A DNA stretch of 64,000 nt from Conus ventricosus (Eukaryota > Mollusca > Gastropoda > Neogastropoda > Conidae). The position numbers were made by a program, and so were the translations under genes. The notes below the pieces were generated by a model, which saw only the letters and a list, made by a program, of their open reading frames with translations, made no database searches and was not told where the DNA came from. Position 1 is the stretch's first letter; every line of letters starts with the position of its first letter. The stretch covers positions 23,529,457 to 23,593,456 of the forward strand of contig CM031622.1 in the NCBI GenBank assembly GCA_018398815.1. The letters are read 5' to 3'. Shown piece after piece: positions 11,798 through 21,390 of the stretch.

Positions 11798-12883
11798 CTA
11801 GCCATAGGCCACACTCCAACCTCTTAGATTGGACCCCTTTGGTTCCACTGCAGGTCGTTTCCCCTGGCGACCCTTATCAACCTCTTGCAAGGCTGCTGCC
11901 TTCTGGAACCTCTGCGACAATCCCTCGCCACATGTCCCTTCTTTGTGACAAATGAAACACCTATTGTCCCTTTGTCCTCCTTTCTGCCCCCCCACTGGGT
12001 TTGCAGACTTTGCAGAAAACTCCCCTAGTCTCCTTGCACTCTTCTCACCTGTGCCTGGCACCTGTTTCTCCTGCACCTTAGTGCCCAAACGTGCCTCCCT
12101 ATACACCTCTGCAACTTCAGCAACCCCCCTGCTGTCTCTGGCGGGCTCTCTTTCAAATGTAAGTTAACTCTGGACTGCAACCTGACAAAATCTGTTCTTT
12201 CATAACCAGCTCTTCAGTTCAGCGAACTCCTTTCTCGTACCACCAACTCTAACCATTTCTCAAAATAGTGATCTAATCGCGCACCAAACTGAGTGTACGT
12301 TTCACTGCTTGTAATCTGCTGATCGAAATTTCTTTCTAAACCCTCCTCTTGAGGTCAATCCCTCATTTAAAGACTCTTCACAGCCCAAATCGATTGTTGG
12401 TCTGCTGTAACGCAGTGAAAATCTGTAATGCCTTTCCCCTCAAAAGCGCTGACAAAATGATGCCCACTCTTTTGAAGGCCAACCCTGACTGGTAGCAAAC
12501 GTTCAAAACGACTGATGTATGCATCATCGAATCTGTTTCCCTTTAGAGAATTTGGCCAACTTGGTGGGGGCATAACTGCGACAGGGTCACTGGGGGAAAC
12601 GAACTAACCATCATCGGTGGTCTCCCTCTGTATTCTCACTCCTCTAACTCTAATTGAATCCTTAATCTTTCTGTTTCCTGCGTTAATCTTTTCGTTTCCT
12701 GCGTTCCGCTAGCTTTAATCCTTTCCTGCTCTGCTATTTCTACTGCGACACGGCGTCTTTCTGCTCGCTCATCTCTTTCCCTCTTTTGTTGGGTTTCAAC
12801 GAATGCTCGCAACACTCTCCCGAGTAGCCAAATCACGAGCGACACTCACAAGTTGTTCAATAGGGGGGTTCTTTGTCCGCCAT
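11798..12883 (-). pseudogene. gag: LTR element 1 gag (coiled coil, SCAN-like capsid, zinc knuckle), broken
   Basis: A likely start codon is the complement of 12881-12883 (reads MADKEP). Next come a charged coiled coil with FVETQQKRERDERAERR (about 12640-12800), a region with AYISRFERLLP (about 12470-12510), a SCAN/retroviral-capsid-like block with RLDHYFEKWLEL (about 12235-12270) and LHLKE, and finally one zinc knuckle read as CFICHKEG (about 11945-11968) whose histidine position is a threonine in this copy. The product would be the structural particle protein. Several frameshifts and stops separate the pieces. The same arrangement is seen in element 2. Confidence 0.82.
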
Positions 12884-13089
12884 TATAACTTTTTTTTTTT
12901 TTTTGGAACAAGATTTTATTACTACGACAGCCAAAATGGTGGTTTCCGACATGAGTGACGTAATGCACAATCCCATGAATGATAATATTAAACTTGGGAA
13001 ACGTAATTGTTTTTATAAGACGCCTAGCGCCTGACCCAGCTATGAGAGCGAATTATAGGCAATTGTGCGAAATAGTACTCTGGGCTGAA

Positions 13090-13155
13090 ATGCCAAGCCT
13101 AGTGTTAACTATCTTGGGGAAACAATTGCCAAGCCTAGTATTTAACTATCTTGGA
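13090..13155. repeat. 28-base direct repeat in the leader of LTR element 1
   Basis: TGCCAAGCCTAGT followed by TTAACTATCTTGG occurs twice about 37 bases apart, at about 13090 and 13127. It lies between the primer site and gag. Nothing else is recognised in this leader (12884-13259) apart from a T-run at about 12890-12904. Confidence 0.7.
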
Positions 13156-13259
13156 AACATACAGTAAGACACTACCTTGTCTTAGGATTACAATACTTGA
13201 ATCCCACCCAGCTTCCTCTTGAGAAGTTGAACAATTATAATAAATGGGCCAGAATATCC

Positions 13260-13273
13260 TGGCAAGCTCGCCA
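13260..13273 (-). promoter_or_regulatory. LTR element 1 primer-binding-site-like block
   Basis: The complement reads TGGCGAGCTTGCCA five bases inside the 5' LTR in transcription sense. It starts with TGG as tRNA-primed sites do, and element 2 carries almost the same block (24261-24273) in the same place although its LTR is different. I did not identify the tRNA. Confidence 0.5.
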
Positions 13274-13278
13274 ATAAA

Positions 13279-14639
13279 TGTCAACCTCGGGGTACGTCAG
13301 TGGAGGAAGGACTAGGCACAGCCCCAAAAACACTCACATCTGCTTTCAATCTCATTCATATATCATGCATTCGTCACATCAAACCCCTAGTAAAAATCTA
13401 TAACTTTACTGCACATATCATAGAAAAACATCAATGCGCATGGAGTCAAAAAATAAAACATTCTCTCTTTCCTTGAACTTAAAAAAACCATTTATCTAAA
13501 TCACATAAATAACCCGGGTATAAATGACTTTCCACTTTTCCTGGCCAGGATGTCTTAAAACTATTTACGAATCACTGTCTTTCCTTTCTTCTTTTTTTTC
13601 TTTTCACTGTCACTTTCACAAGCACCAGTCACAACACAAAATGCTGGCACTGGTCAGGTTGGACCGCTGGCACTGGTCAGGTTGGACTGCTGGCACTGGT
13701 CAGGTTAGACTGCTGGGGTTGGTAGGTTGGACTGCTGATGAAAGTGGTGCTGCCAGGGATGAGTCGAACCCCGGTTCAGATTGAACAGTGACTACCAGAC
13801 ATCGATCTGTTCTCCTTTCTTCTTCCTGGGATTAACGCATTGCACTCTCTCTCTCCTCTCTCTTCTAGTCTGCTCTATCAAATGGACCCTGGTTGCTTTT
13901 CTTTTCTTTTTCTTTTTCTTTTTTTTTCTCTTCATCAGTTAGCAACTCTCTCAACATCTCTCCTTAGTCCTTCCTCTGCAGACTCTATCTAGTGCTAATG
14001 CTTCAACTCGGTTCTGTTCGCTCCCCCTCTCCTCTCTCTGCTTTCTTTCGTGCAGAGCACTCCCAGAACCTCTTCCTCTCTCTCTCTGTTTTTCGTTTTT
14101 TTTCTCCTCCCTTTTCTCCACTCTCTTCACTTTCTTATCCTATCCTATGTGTCAAGGGTGTGTACCATTGGTCAAATTTTTCCCGCCTCGTACTGAGGGT
14201 TTCCCCTCTAATTCCATTGGCGTTCAAATCGTCAAAGTCGCATCTACCGGCTTGCTCTCTTGGTGGTCAATGGTTTTTTAATTAATTAGCTTGATTTCAC
14301 CCCCACCACACAATACCTTCCCCCTTCCTAAATTCAACCGGCGACGTCCCCGACTTAACGTCGGCGCTGGTCTTGCAAATTGGCTGTCTCAGTCTGACCC
14401 AGGCGCCGAGGCCCGTCTGGCCAGACTATTGAGACGTCAGTCAACCACTTAGTCTGTCTGCTGGACGGTGCTGTCTCTGTGAGGACTAAAAAATAGGGCC
14501 CCTTCACTGTGCCTAATTGGCTGACGCAACACATGACGTCTCTGCCTGGACACCAGAATGTTTGATTTGGAACTTATGTCCAATTGAACTGGCTGGCGAC
14601 TGACCACGATTTCGGTTTTTCCTTTTTCTGTCCGTGACA
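13279..14639 (-). repeat. LTR retrotransposon 1, right LTR (5' LTR in transcription sense)
   Basis: Begins TGTCAACCTCGGGG and ends CCGTGACA, followed at once by the target duplication GTGAC. The 24-base repeat is clearer here (about 13635-13735): three close copies of CTGGCACTGGTCAGGTTGGA plus a diverged fourth. Divergence from the left LTR is mostly indels, which mixes age with base-call noise, so I do not date it. Confidence 0.92.
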
Positions 14640-14644
14640 GTGAC

Positions 14645-16045
14645 TTGATGGACTCATGTGCTGGTAAAGTGGAAGAGTGCATAAATGATGGGTTTATAAA
14701 CAGTTTCATTCTTCATCATTGCCAGCATTTTACTATTGGTTGTGGGTTTGATCTACAAACTGTCTCAAGTGATGCATTCTGCTGGAAAGGAAGAGAAAAT
14801 TCTGCCTGGGTTTGGGTAAGTGTTAAATTTTTATTCATAAACTGTCTTAAACTGCCATTGTTCAAGAAGTTCTGCCTGAAACCGAGTATTACATTGTATT
14901 CACAGCAATTTTTTTTTATTGCTTTTGCGTTTTCTGTAATGTATAAGATTTTGGGGCTCAGAATAAGGGAAAAAGTACTTTTCAATAGGGAAGTTGTAAA
15001 TGAGGAAAATTTGATTGACACCATGGATGCTGTGTGTGTAAAATCAGCTAAAACCATCGAAAATAAAAGAATTCCGTAATTGCAAGTATCCTCCATATCT
15101 CCATTCTTTTTGCTAACTTTAAAAAATTTATAATCATGCATACTGTGGTATAGAGCAAAATTTTCTTATCAACATATGTCTTGGTCAAACCTTGTTTCAC
15201 TCTGATTGCGTATTTTGTTGGATAATCGCAGTAAAAGTGCATTCTTGAGTCCTACGATGTGCTTCCTTGTTTTTGTGATGTTTCATACCGCTCCCCCATG
15301 TTTCCCCAGCAGCTACTGGTAAGGTCGGATATCTTGCCCCAATGCTGTGGACTGCAGCGAGTAAAATTGTCGTGAAAAGAAAAGAAGTCTGAAAGCTTAT
15401 TCTTTGTCTGTGTGTCTCTTCCAACACTGAGCAAACGAAAATGTTGAAGTTGAAATTTTCTTGTTTCAACATAAAGCATTTAAGCTCAGAGAAATAGCTA
15501 TTTCACGAGGACGATCAATGCTGCTTTATCTTTTTATGTCTAGCCTATGCTGTTGCTCGTCTTGAATTGTTCAAATTTTTGCTTGTTGTTACTTTTGTAC
15601 AATATTCACACACCCCTTCATTAGGGACCAAGGTCTATCAATGAACATCCAAATCCGAATCTGAATCCCTCCTGACTGTGATTCAAAGCCATTCTGTAGT
15701 GTCCATTATCATGGTGATAACATAAAAAGTGTAAAGACTCTCAAACAAAGAGAAGTGAAAGAACCAAAAAGTCAGAACATCAAACAAAACAAACAGAAAG
15801 CCCAGCGCAGAGCAGTAATGGGGAGGCAGAACGAAAGAGATCGAGAGAGAGAAAATGATAAACTCTAAATCATAAGGCGGGGATATCATTAATACTGAAG
15901 AAAGAAAAAACATTCTCCCACCCCTGCAGGATTACCCCCAACAGTCATGATGGAGCCTCAGTGCAGCGAGGACAGGCTACATTCACAAGATGTGGCCCTG
16001 CCTTCTAGCTAGCGACACCCCACGAGGACTTCATTCTCAGGGATG
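14645..16045. other. Non-coding part of copy 1 between element 1 and the (TG)n tract
   Basis: Matches X 36880-38290 and Y 51510-52930. Open stretches on both strands here, up to 144 codons, are broken in the other two copies, so I do not call genes. No RNA gene or transposon was recognised. Confidence 0.7.
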
Positions 16046-16052
16046 ACTCTGT

Positions 16053-16056
16053 GTGT

Positions 16057-16120
<64 letters not shown>

Positions 16121-16264
16121 CGCGCGTGTGTGTGTGTGTGGTGTGTGTGTGTGTGTTTGTGTATGTGCGTGTTTGTGCATGTGCGTGTTTGTGTATGTGT
16201 GTGTGTGGTGTGTGTGTGTGCATGTTTGTGTGTGTGTGTGTGTGTGTGGTGTGTGTGTGTGTGT

Positions 16265-16305
<41 letters not shown>

Positions 16306-16326
16306 ACGTGCGCGCATGTGTGTGAA
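16053..16326 (+). repeat. (TG)n microsatellite with CG-alternating stretches, copy 1
   Basis: Near-continuous TG dinucleotides with interruptions (GTGG, TTTG, CATG) and ends in TACGCGCG and TGCGCACGTGCGCGC. All six frames are open only because of the dinucleotide. Counterparts are at 38298-38604 and 52936-53215 with different lengths. Confidence 0.97.
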
Positions 16327-16329
16327 ATG

Positions 16330-17156
16330 TTAACACATCAAATAAATCCAAACACTATGCAAGCATGGTCAGATAGTCATCGACATCAGACTAGGCACTC
16401 TGGTCTTGGTAGGGCTGATTCTGGCCATCTGTGAACAGTGGCACAGGCTCAGGCCAGGACATGCCTGGAGCATTCTTCCAGTGTTTCCCAGCAGTGTCGA
16501 TATGTCATGTCACATGGAGGGGAGAACACTTTCCACTGACTACCACTTTTCTAAATCAGTGCACTCCAGTCAATGAATTGTGTGAAGGGGCTGACCGATC
16601 ATCATTGTCCTAAACACGTCAGGTCATGATATTTATAGCCAAGCCAACCATGAGGGTCACATCAGGGATGCAAACGATTCAACAATGGAGCTACATTAAC
16701 TCAAAATGCCAAGATAACTCTCCGAAACAAGTGATGCATTGAAACTGAAGGACTAATCTAACGACTTTTTTTCTTCTCAGGCATGATTGTTTTAGCAATC
16801 TTTTGCAGTCTACAATCATTTTGTAATTCATTCCAACTGTTTCTTTTCAAACTTCCAAATAGCTCTACTTTGTGATTTTTAAACAAAGCGTCTATGATAT
16901 AGCGTGCCCATGAAAGCTTCAAAGGGTACACAAAGTGAATCAGTACGTTTACAGAAACTAACCACTTCAAAACAAATACACTAAAACATTGTTTTCTATA
17001 GAATAACGTAAACTGTTCCACTTGATTTATGACGACTTATGAAGACGTACTGTGCCCATTACAACATGTAGTGATGCTGACCGATGAAATATGTCGACTG
17101 TCAAACATGCTGTGTATGACAAAGTATGGAATGATACTGCATTCCTTTAATACGAT
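16330..17156. other. Non-coding part of copy 1 up to the second insertion
   Basis: Matches X 38610-39441 and Y 53240-54104. No coding, RNA or mobile feature is recognised. Confidence 0.7.
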
Positions 17157-17161
17157 GATGC

Positions 17162-17848
17162 TGTCCAGGACGGGGGAAATCGTGATGGTATTGCTTAAGT
17201 GCACTAAGTTGATGTATTATTAGTCAGGTTTAACACACCCAGGTTATCTTTGCACTCATACACGCATGTGCACACTCATGCACACACCAAACATTCACCT
17301 CTCTCTGGGAATGGGATGTCACGCATTCGTTTCTCTCCTAACACGACTGAGCACAAGAAATACAATTTCTATGCTACTTATAATCAAACATGAAAAATCC
17401 AATTACACAGATGCACGAATCAACACATAAAGATCAATACTTCCCTAATCCCGGGTTATAATAAAAATGACTTCTTACCTGGCCAGGTTTTCACACACAC
17501 AACCACGCTTTCACACCACACCACAGTTCTTGCAAAAGTTTCTTCACGTCTTCTTCAGCACTGCTTGATGGTGATGCCTTGGTTGACTGGCTCCAGGCTT
17601 TCAGGACTGGGTCTCCATGGTCGTCTCTGGGATCTCGACGTAGAACTCTTCTTCTTCATCTCTTTCACCCCCTCTGGGTTCAATTTCAGTTTGTCTGTCT
17701 TCACACCAACTTAGTTTTCTTCTCTTCCAGCTTGTCTTCAACCCTAAGACTTAGCTGTCTCTTCTATCTCCCAGACCACGTTTTCTCTCGACCCTTTCTC
17801 TGTCCTGCTCACTCCTCTCTCTCTCTCTCTCTCCTCTGCCTTCTCTCT

Positions 17849-17890
<42 letters not shown>

Positions 17891-18548
17891 GGTGTTGTTC
17901 TCCTCTCACGTTGTTCTCTCTCAGTTTATATAGGGAGGGAAACAAAGGATTCCCTTTCAGGCCATGCCTTTTGTCCATGCTGCTTCTCAAACCCCTAGTT
18001 CACAAGTACCCTGAATTCTCCATTCGCTACATCTCCCACACATCAGCATTTACACACACCCTACCTAAATGATTAGCAAACACACACTTAGCCCCAGATG
18101 GACATCGAAATTCCCGCCGACTTCGGTGGTTACTTAACACAGTAATTATCTTAAGGAGGGCTTCTACAACCTCCACATGCATTCAGCCAGCCTGACAATA
18201 GAACCAACACAGTGACCCACGGCAACACCATCCGAACGAATCCAAGACCCCTGCTCTTCACTGACTGTTTACAAAAGAACCTCAGCTGACCGAGCATTTA
18301 GCGCTCACTTGGAGCGCCGAGGTCGTAGTGGTTACATCCCTTCCCCCTTTCGCACCGGGCAGGTCCGAACTCTCTCCTAGGTGTTGTTTGTCATATGACC
18401 ACTTCGGCCTTCTTTCACACAGTTCGGCTGTGTGCGATGGGTAAGGTACCTGGTTAATTGGTCTATTACCTATTTGTATACTATGTACAACGTCCCGTTT
18501 CCGCCAAGCGTCTAATGCCTTTTGTGAGAGGTTTCACGCTCCTTGACA
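17162..18548 (-). repeat. LTR retrotransposon 2, left LTR (3' LTR in transcription sense)
   Basis: Starts TGTCCAGGACGGGG and ends GCTCCTTGACA. A (TC)n run at 17815-17888 is much longer than in the partner LTR, where the same place (24930-24975) is short. The rest matches the right LTR closely. Confidence 0.93.
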
Positions 18549-18969
18549 AATTCCCCCTACTCGAGACAATGCCTGCATTGGCTAAAATTAAATTCAAGGA
18601 GATGAACTCTCATAATTTCCCATTTAAACCAGTGCTAATATCGCCTCTCATAAGCCTACTTACACCAGAGAACGCACGCAAGATGTGTCTTGCAACAAAA
18701 ATTGAGAAAAATCAATACATACACACTATCCAAGCGAATATAAACATAAATCTGGAATCTCCACCAGCTCTAAGTCGTGTGGCCATAAAACCATTATGTT
18801 TCTACGGAAATTCTCTCCCTTCTTTTCATACACGTGGCCCACAACCAGCCATGTCACGCATACGCGACATGCACAGACCACGCACACACTACATATTTAC
18901 AGTGCCGGCTTTTCGCCCAACCATTTTATTTTGGCCTACGGTCCGTCACTCTTTCTTCACTCTCTAACC

Positions 18970-19300
18970 CACGTTGTCGTACGCGCGACATGTGTTGCAA
19001 TGCGCACAGAAACGCCTGATAATCACCAAGGATACTGGGCCAGTAGTACTCTCGCGTCACTGCCTTTTATGAGACCTTCTTACCGAGATGGCCGAGGCTG
19101 ACGTCACATGTTTTTCTGACATCACCGCCTTTCTGCGCTTCGTAGGCACCACGATCTGTCTTTTTGTCTTCCCGAACTCAAGTGAGAGAAAGTTCGGTAC
19201 AATACCCCATCCTTATCTCAAAACCTATTGTCCTTCTTAACACGTTTCTTCTGCCTTGTATGAGCAAAACCGAAAGCTTTCTAAGGAGTAATCGCCCTTT
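18970..19300 (-). pseudogene. LTR element 2 integrase N-terminal zinc motif, truncated
   Basis: Directly after protease the leftward reading gives RQIVVPTKRRKAVMS (complement of about 19116-19160), EYYWPSILGD (about 19023-19052) and FCAHCNTCRA (complement of 18976-19011). These are the usual blocks around the H-H-C-C motif of Ty3/gypsy integrases. No core or C-terminal module follows before the polypurine tract at 18559, so the integrase core, RT and RNase H have been lost. Its place next to protease supports the same pol order as element 1. Confidence 0.75.
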
Positions 19301-19429
19301 TGTTCTGCTCGTAAGTGAGTGGGGTAAGTCTCACCGGACACGCTCCAGTGCTTTCTGAAGGGTGTGACCGCCTGGGGCCTTCTCTCCCGTGATTCCTTTT
19401 CCTGATTCAACACAGAAATCACGGTCTGG

Positions 19430-19740
19430 TCTCCTACCAGTGCTCCTGGGATGTTTCCAATCACCAGATCACACGGCGGCTTTTGGAACAGCCAACGCCT
19501 GTACACTTCCACTATAAAATGGTGTAGCAATAAACACCTGGGCCGTTTTGAATTCTGCTACTGTTCCATCTATTTGTCTACACCTCTGTGTTTTACCTGT
19601 GAATTGTCCCTTCTCAACAGGGATTCCTTCACCATGACACCAGTGCACCAGAGTCTCTAATGACATTAACCACATTTTTCCTACTCTGCCTTTGTGCACA
19701 TCCATGTTATCGCCTGAATCTGTGAACACACAGCACAATC
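19430..19740 (-). pseudogene. pro: LTR element 2 protease, broken
   Basis: The active site reads VFTDSGDNMDV, with DSG as the complement of 19722-19730. It is followed by GKTQRCRQIDGTVAEFKTA (about 19550-19605), VFIATPFYSGSVQALAV and CDLVIGNIPGA (about 19428-19460), the same order as in element 1. DSG in place of DTG is common in retroviral-type proteases. A frame change between the AVPKAAV and CDLVIGN blocks breaks it. Confidence 0.8.
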
Positions 19741-19829
19741 AGACAAAATAACACTGTCCTCTTGTTCATCTTTTTCTACCTGCCTCTCTCTTGGCCTGAT
19801 CCTCATTGCTGCTGCTTTCTGAGGTCTAA

Positions 19830-21030
19830 ATCGGCAGTCTATAGCAAGTGTCCTGTCTTATCACACAGAAATCAGGTCGCTCATTCTAGCCACGTGGCTA
19901 TTGGTTTCACCTGTTTGCTCACGTGACGCTGTGGGCCTACGGGTGTGTACTGCTGACTCATGCGTGAGTCATGTGCTGGCCTGCTATCCTCTGAATATGC
20001 TTCCAGGCTTTCTCTTGTTCAGGCAAATCACGCCTCGCTTACCGGTATGTCTCAGCTGTCTCAAGTACCTCAGCTATTGTGGTTGCACCTTTTTCCTTAT
20101 GTGGATGGTGAGGCCGTCCCACAACCATCAAGTATCTGTTCCTTCATCACCAGTGTCTTGAGGCTTTAAAATCACTGTCTACTCCACTAAGTTCTCCCCT
20201 TGTTGAAATAGTGGTCCAGTCTAACTCCGAACTGTGTGTATGTCTCACCCTGTTCGATTCGGGCCTCGCGAAACTTACGCCTAAACCTTCTTCAGTCAAG
20301 TCATATGCCTTTAGTACTGCTTGTTTCACTTGTCAAAATCTCTCTGATCACCTTTGGGTAGGTGGAACTGTGTGTAACGCACGACCTGTCAACAGGCAGA
20401 CAGGTTTATTGCCCAGTCATCTTCGGGCCAGCCCTCGTGCTCGGCAACTGATTCAAACCGACTGATATAGGCATCGATCGAATCAGTTTCTTCTCTGAAC
20501 AGTGGGAGTTTAAGTCTAGGTGCGCAACTTAGTCTGCGGCCCTACTGACTCAGAACTGGTGTCTATTTCACTACGATTTTCAGATTTTATTCTTTCAACT
20601 CAATTTGTTTGGCTAAATCTCCGATTCCGCTTCTGCTCTCGCCCTCTCTGCATCTGCTTTTGCTTGGCAGCTGCACTCTCTGCATCTGCTTTTGCTCTGG
20701 CAGCTGCACTCTCTGCATTGCTCTAGCTTGGCAGCTGCACTCTCTGCATCTGCTCTAGCTCATGGCAGCTGCACTCTCTGCATCTGCTTCGTTTTAGCAG
20801 CTGCACTCTCTGCGTCTGCTGCATTTGCTTTAGCCTTCGACGCAGCAGTTTCTGCCTCTAGATTTCTTTTGACAGCCTCAAGCTGCTCCTTTTCAAACTT
20901 CTTCTTTCAGCCCTTTCATCTCTCTCAGTTTCTGCTGAGTTTCAATGAATCTACGCAGTTCATCTCTGTATATCCAGTTTCTCCCTAAACTCATCAGTTT
21001 CTCAATGGGAGTAAAACTTTCCTCAGCCAT
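19830..21030 (-). pseudogene. gag: LTR element 2 gag with an expanded coiled-coil repeat, broken
   Basis: A start codon at the complement of 21028-21030 reads MAEESFTPIEKLMSLGRNW and leads into RDELRRFIETQQ, the same coiled-coil entry as element 1. Next, about 20648-20830, comes a run of ~33-base units that would encode ADAESAAAK-type alanine-rich repeats. The capsid region shows MKQAVLKAYDLTEEG (about 20285-20329) and ELSGVDSDFKA (about 20160-20200). A degraded zinc knuckle with CDKTGHL lies near 19850-19870. Frames change several times, so no full protein is possible. Confidence 0.8.
20648..20835 (-). repeat. ~33-base repeats inside element 2 gag
   Basis: CAGCTGCACTCTCTGCATCT recurs about every 30-36 bases, five to six times. 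On the transcript strand it encodes alanine-rich 11-residue steps suited to extend a coiled coil. Unit lengths vary, and some variations break the frame. Confidence 0.8.
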
Positions 21031-21390
21031 TTCTTTTTTCGATATGTTTTAGCACCACTAAAACAGTTACGCTTATGACCGGAAAAAGTCAGTACACAGT
21101 TTATCTGCTAAACGTTACGAGTACAACACCAGTGGTGGTGTTCCTAACACAAAGGAGCCTTAATCTTAAACCACAGATTCTGTGATAGTTAAGACTAGAA
21201 CCTCGTTCTTCGTTTCTCTGAACGACCTTTGATTAATACAACCCCCCCTCACACAAGCCAATACTCAACACTCAAAGAACTAAGGAAATAATTAGAAGAG
21301 CTAATTAAAATTGCCTTTAGTGGACGCTTCGCCGCAGTGCTACTCTAGTACTCACTTTGTTTCCCTCCTGAAACTAATTTGGGCCATGCA

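Larger units (their letters stand above)
8119..14639 (-). mobile_element. Ty3/gypsy LTR retrotransposon 1, Gmr1-like domain order, defective
   Basis: Two direct LTRs (8119-9469 and 13279-14639) flank about 3.8 kb of internal DNA. The whole is bounded by the 5-bp duplication GTGAC (8114-8118 and 14640-14644). The uninserted target is present in X at 36874 and Y at 51504. Transcription is leftward: the polypurine tract (complement of TTTCCCCCTT at 9470-9479) abuts the left LTR, and a primer-site-like block (complement of TGGCAAGCTCGCCA, 13260-13273) lies next to the right LTR. Domains in transcription order are gag, protease, integrase zinc motif, integrase GPF module, RNase H. The RT core and integrase active-site region are deleted, and every frame is broken. 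Confidence 0.93.

Noticed and set aside
14645..15141. 144- and 141-codon frames on both strands next to element 1
   Set aside because: The corresponding DNA in X (36880-37340) and Y (51510-52000) has frameshifts and stops in all frames.
16043..16434. Several overlapping cysteine-valine or histidine-threonine frames
   Set aside because: They are translations of (TG)n in every frame. The same holds for 38283-38620, 45642-46005, 46402-46596, 47037-47306, 52917-53292, 60137-60530 and 61575-61902.
17751..17998. Arg-Glu or Ser-Leu rich frames in the left LTR of element 2
   Set aside because: They are the (TC)n run in the LTR, absent at that length from the partner LTR.
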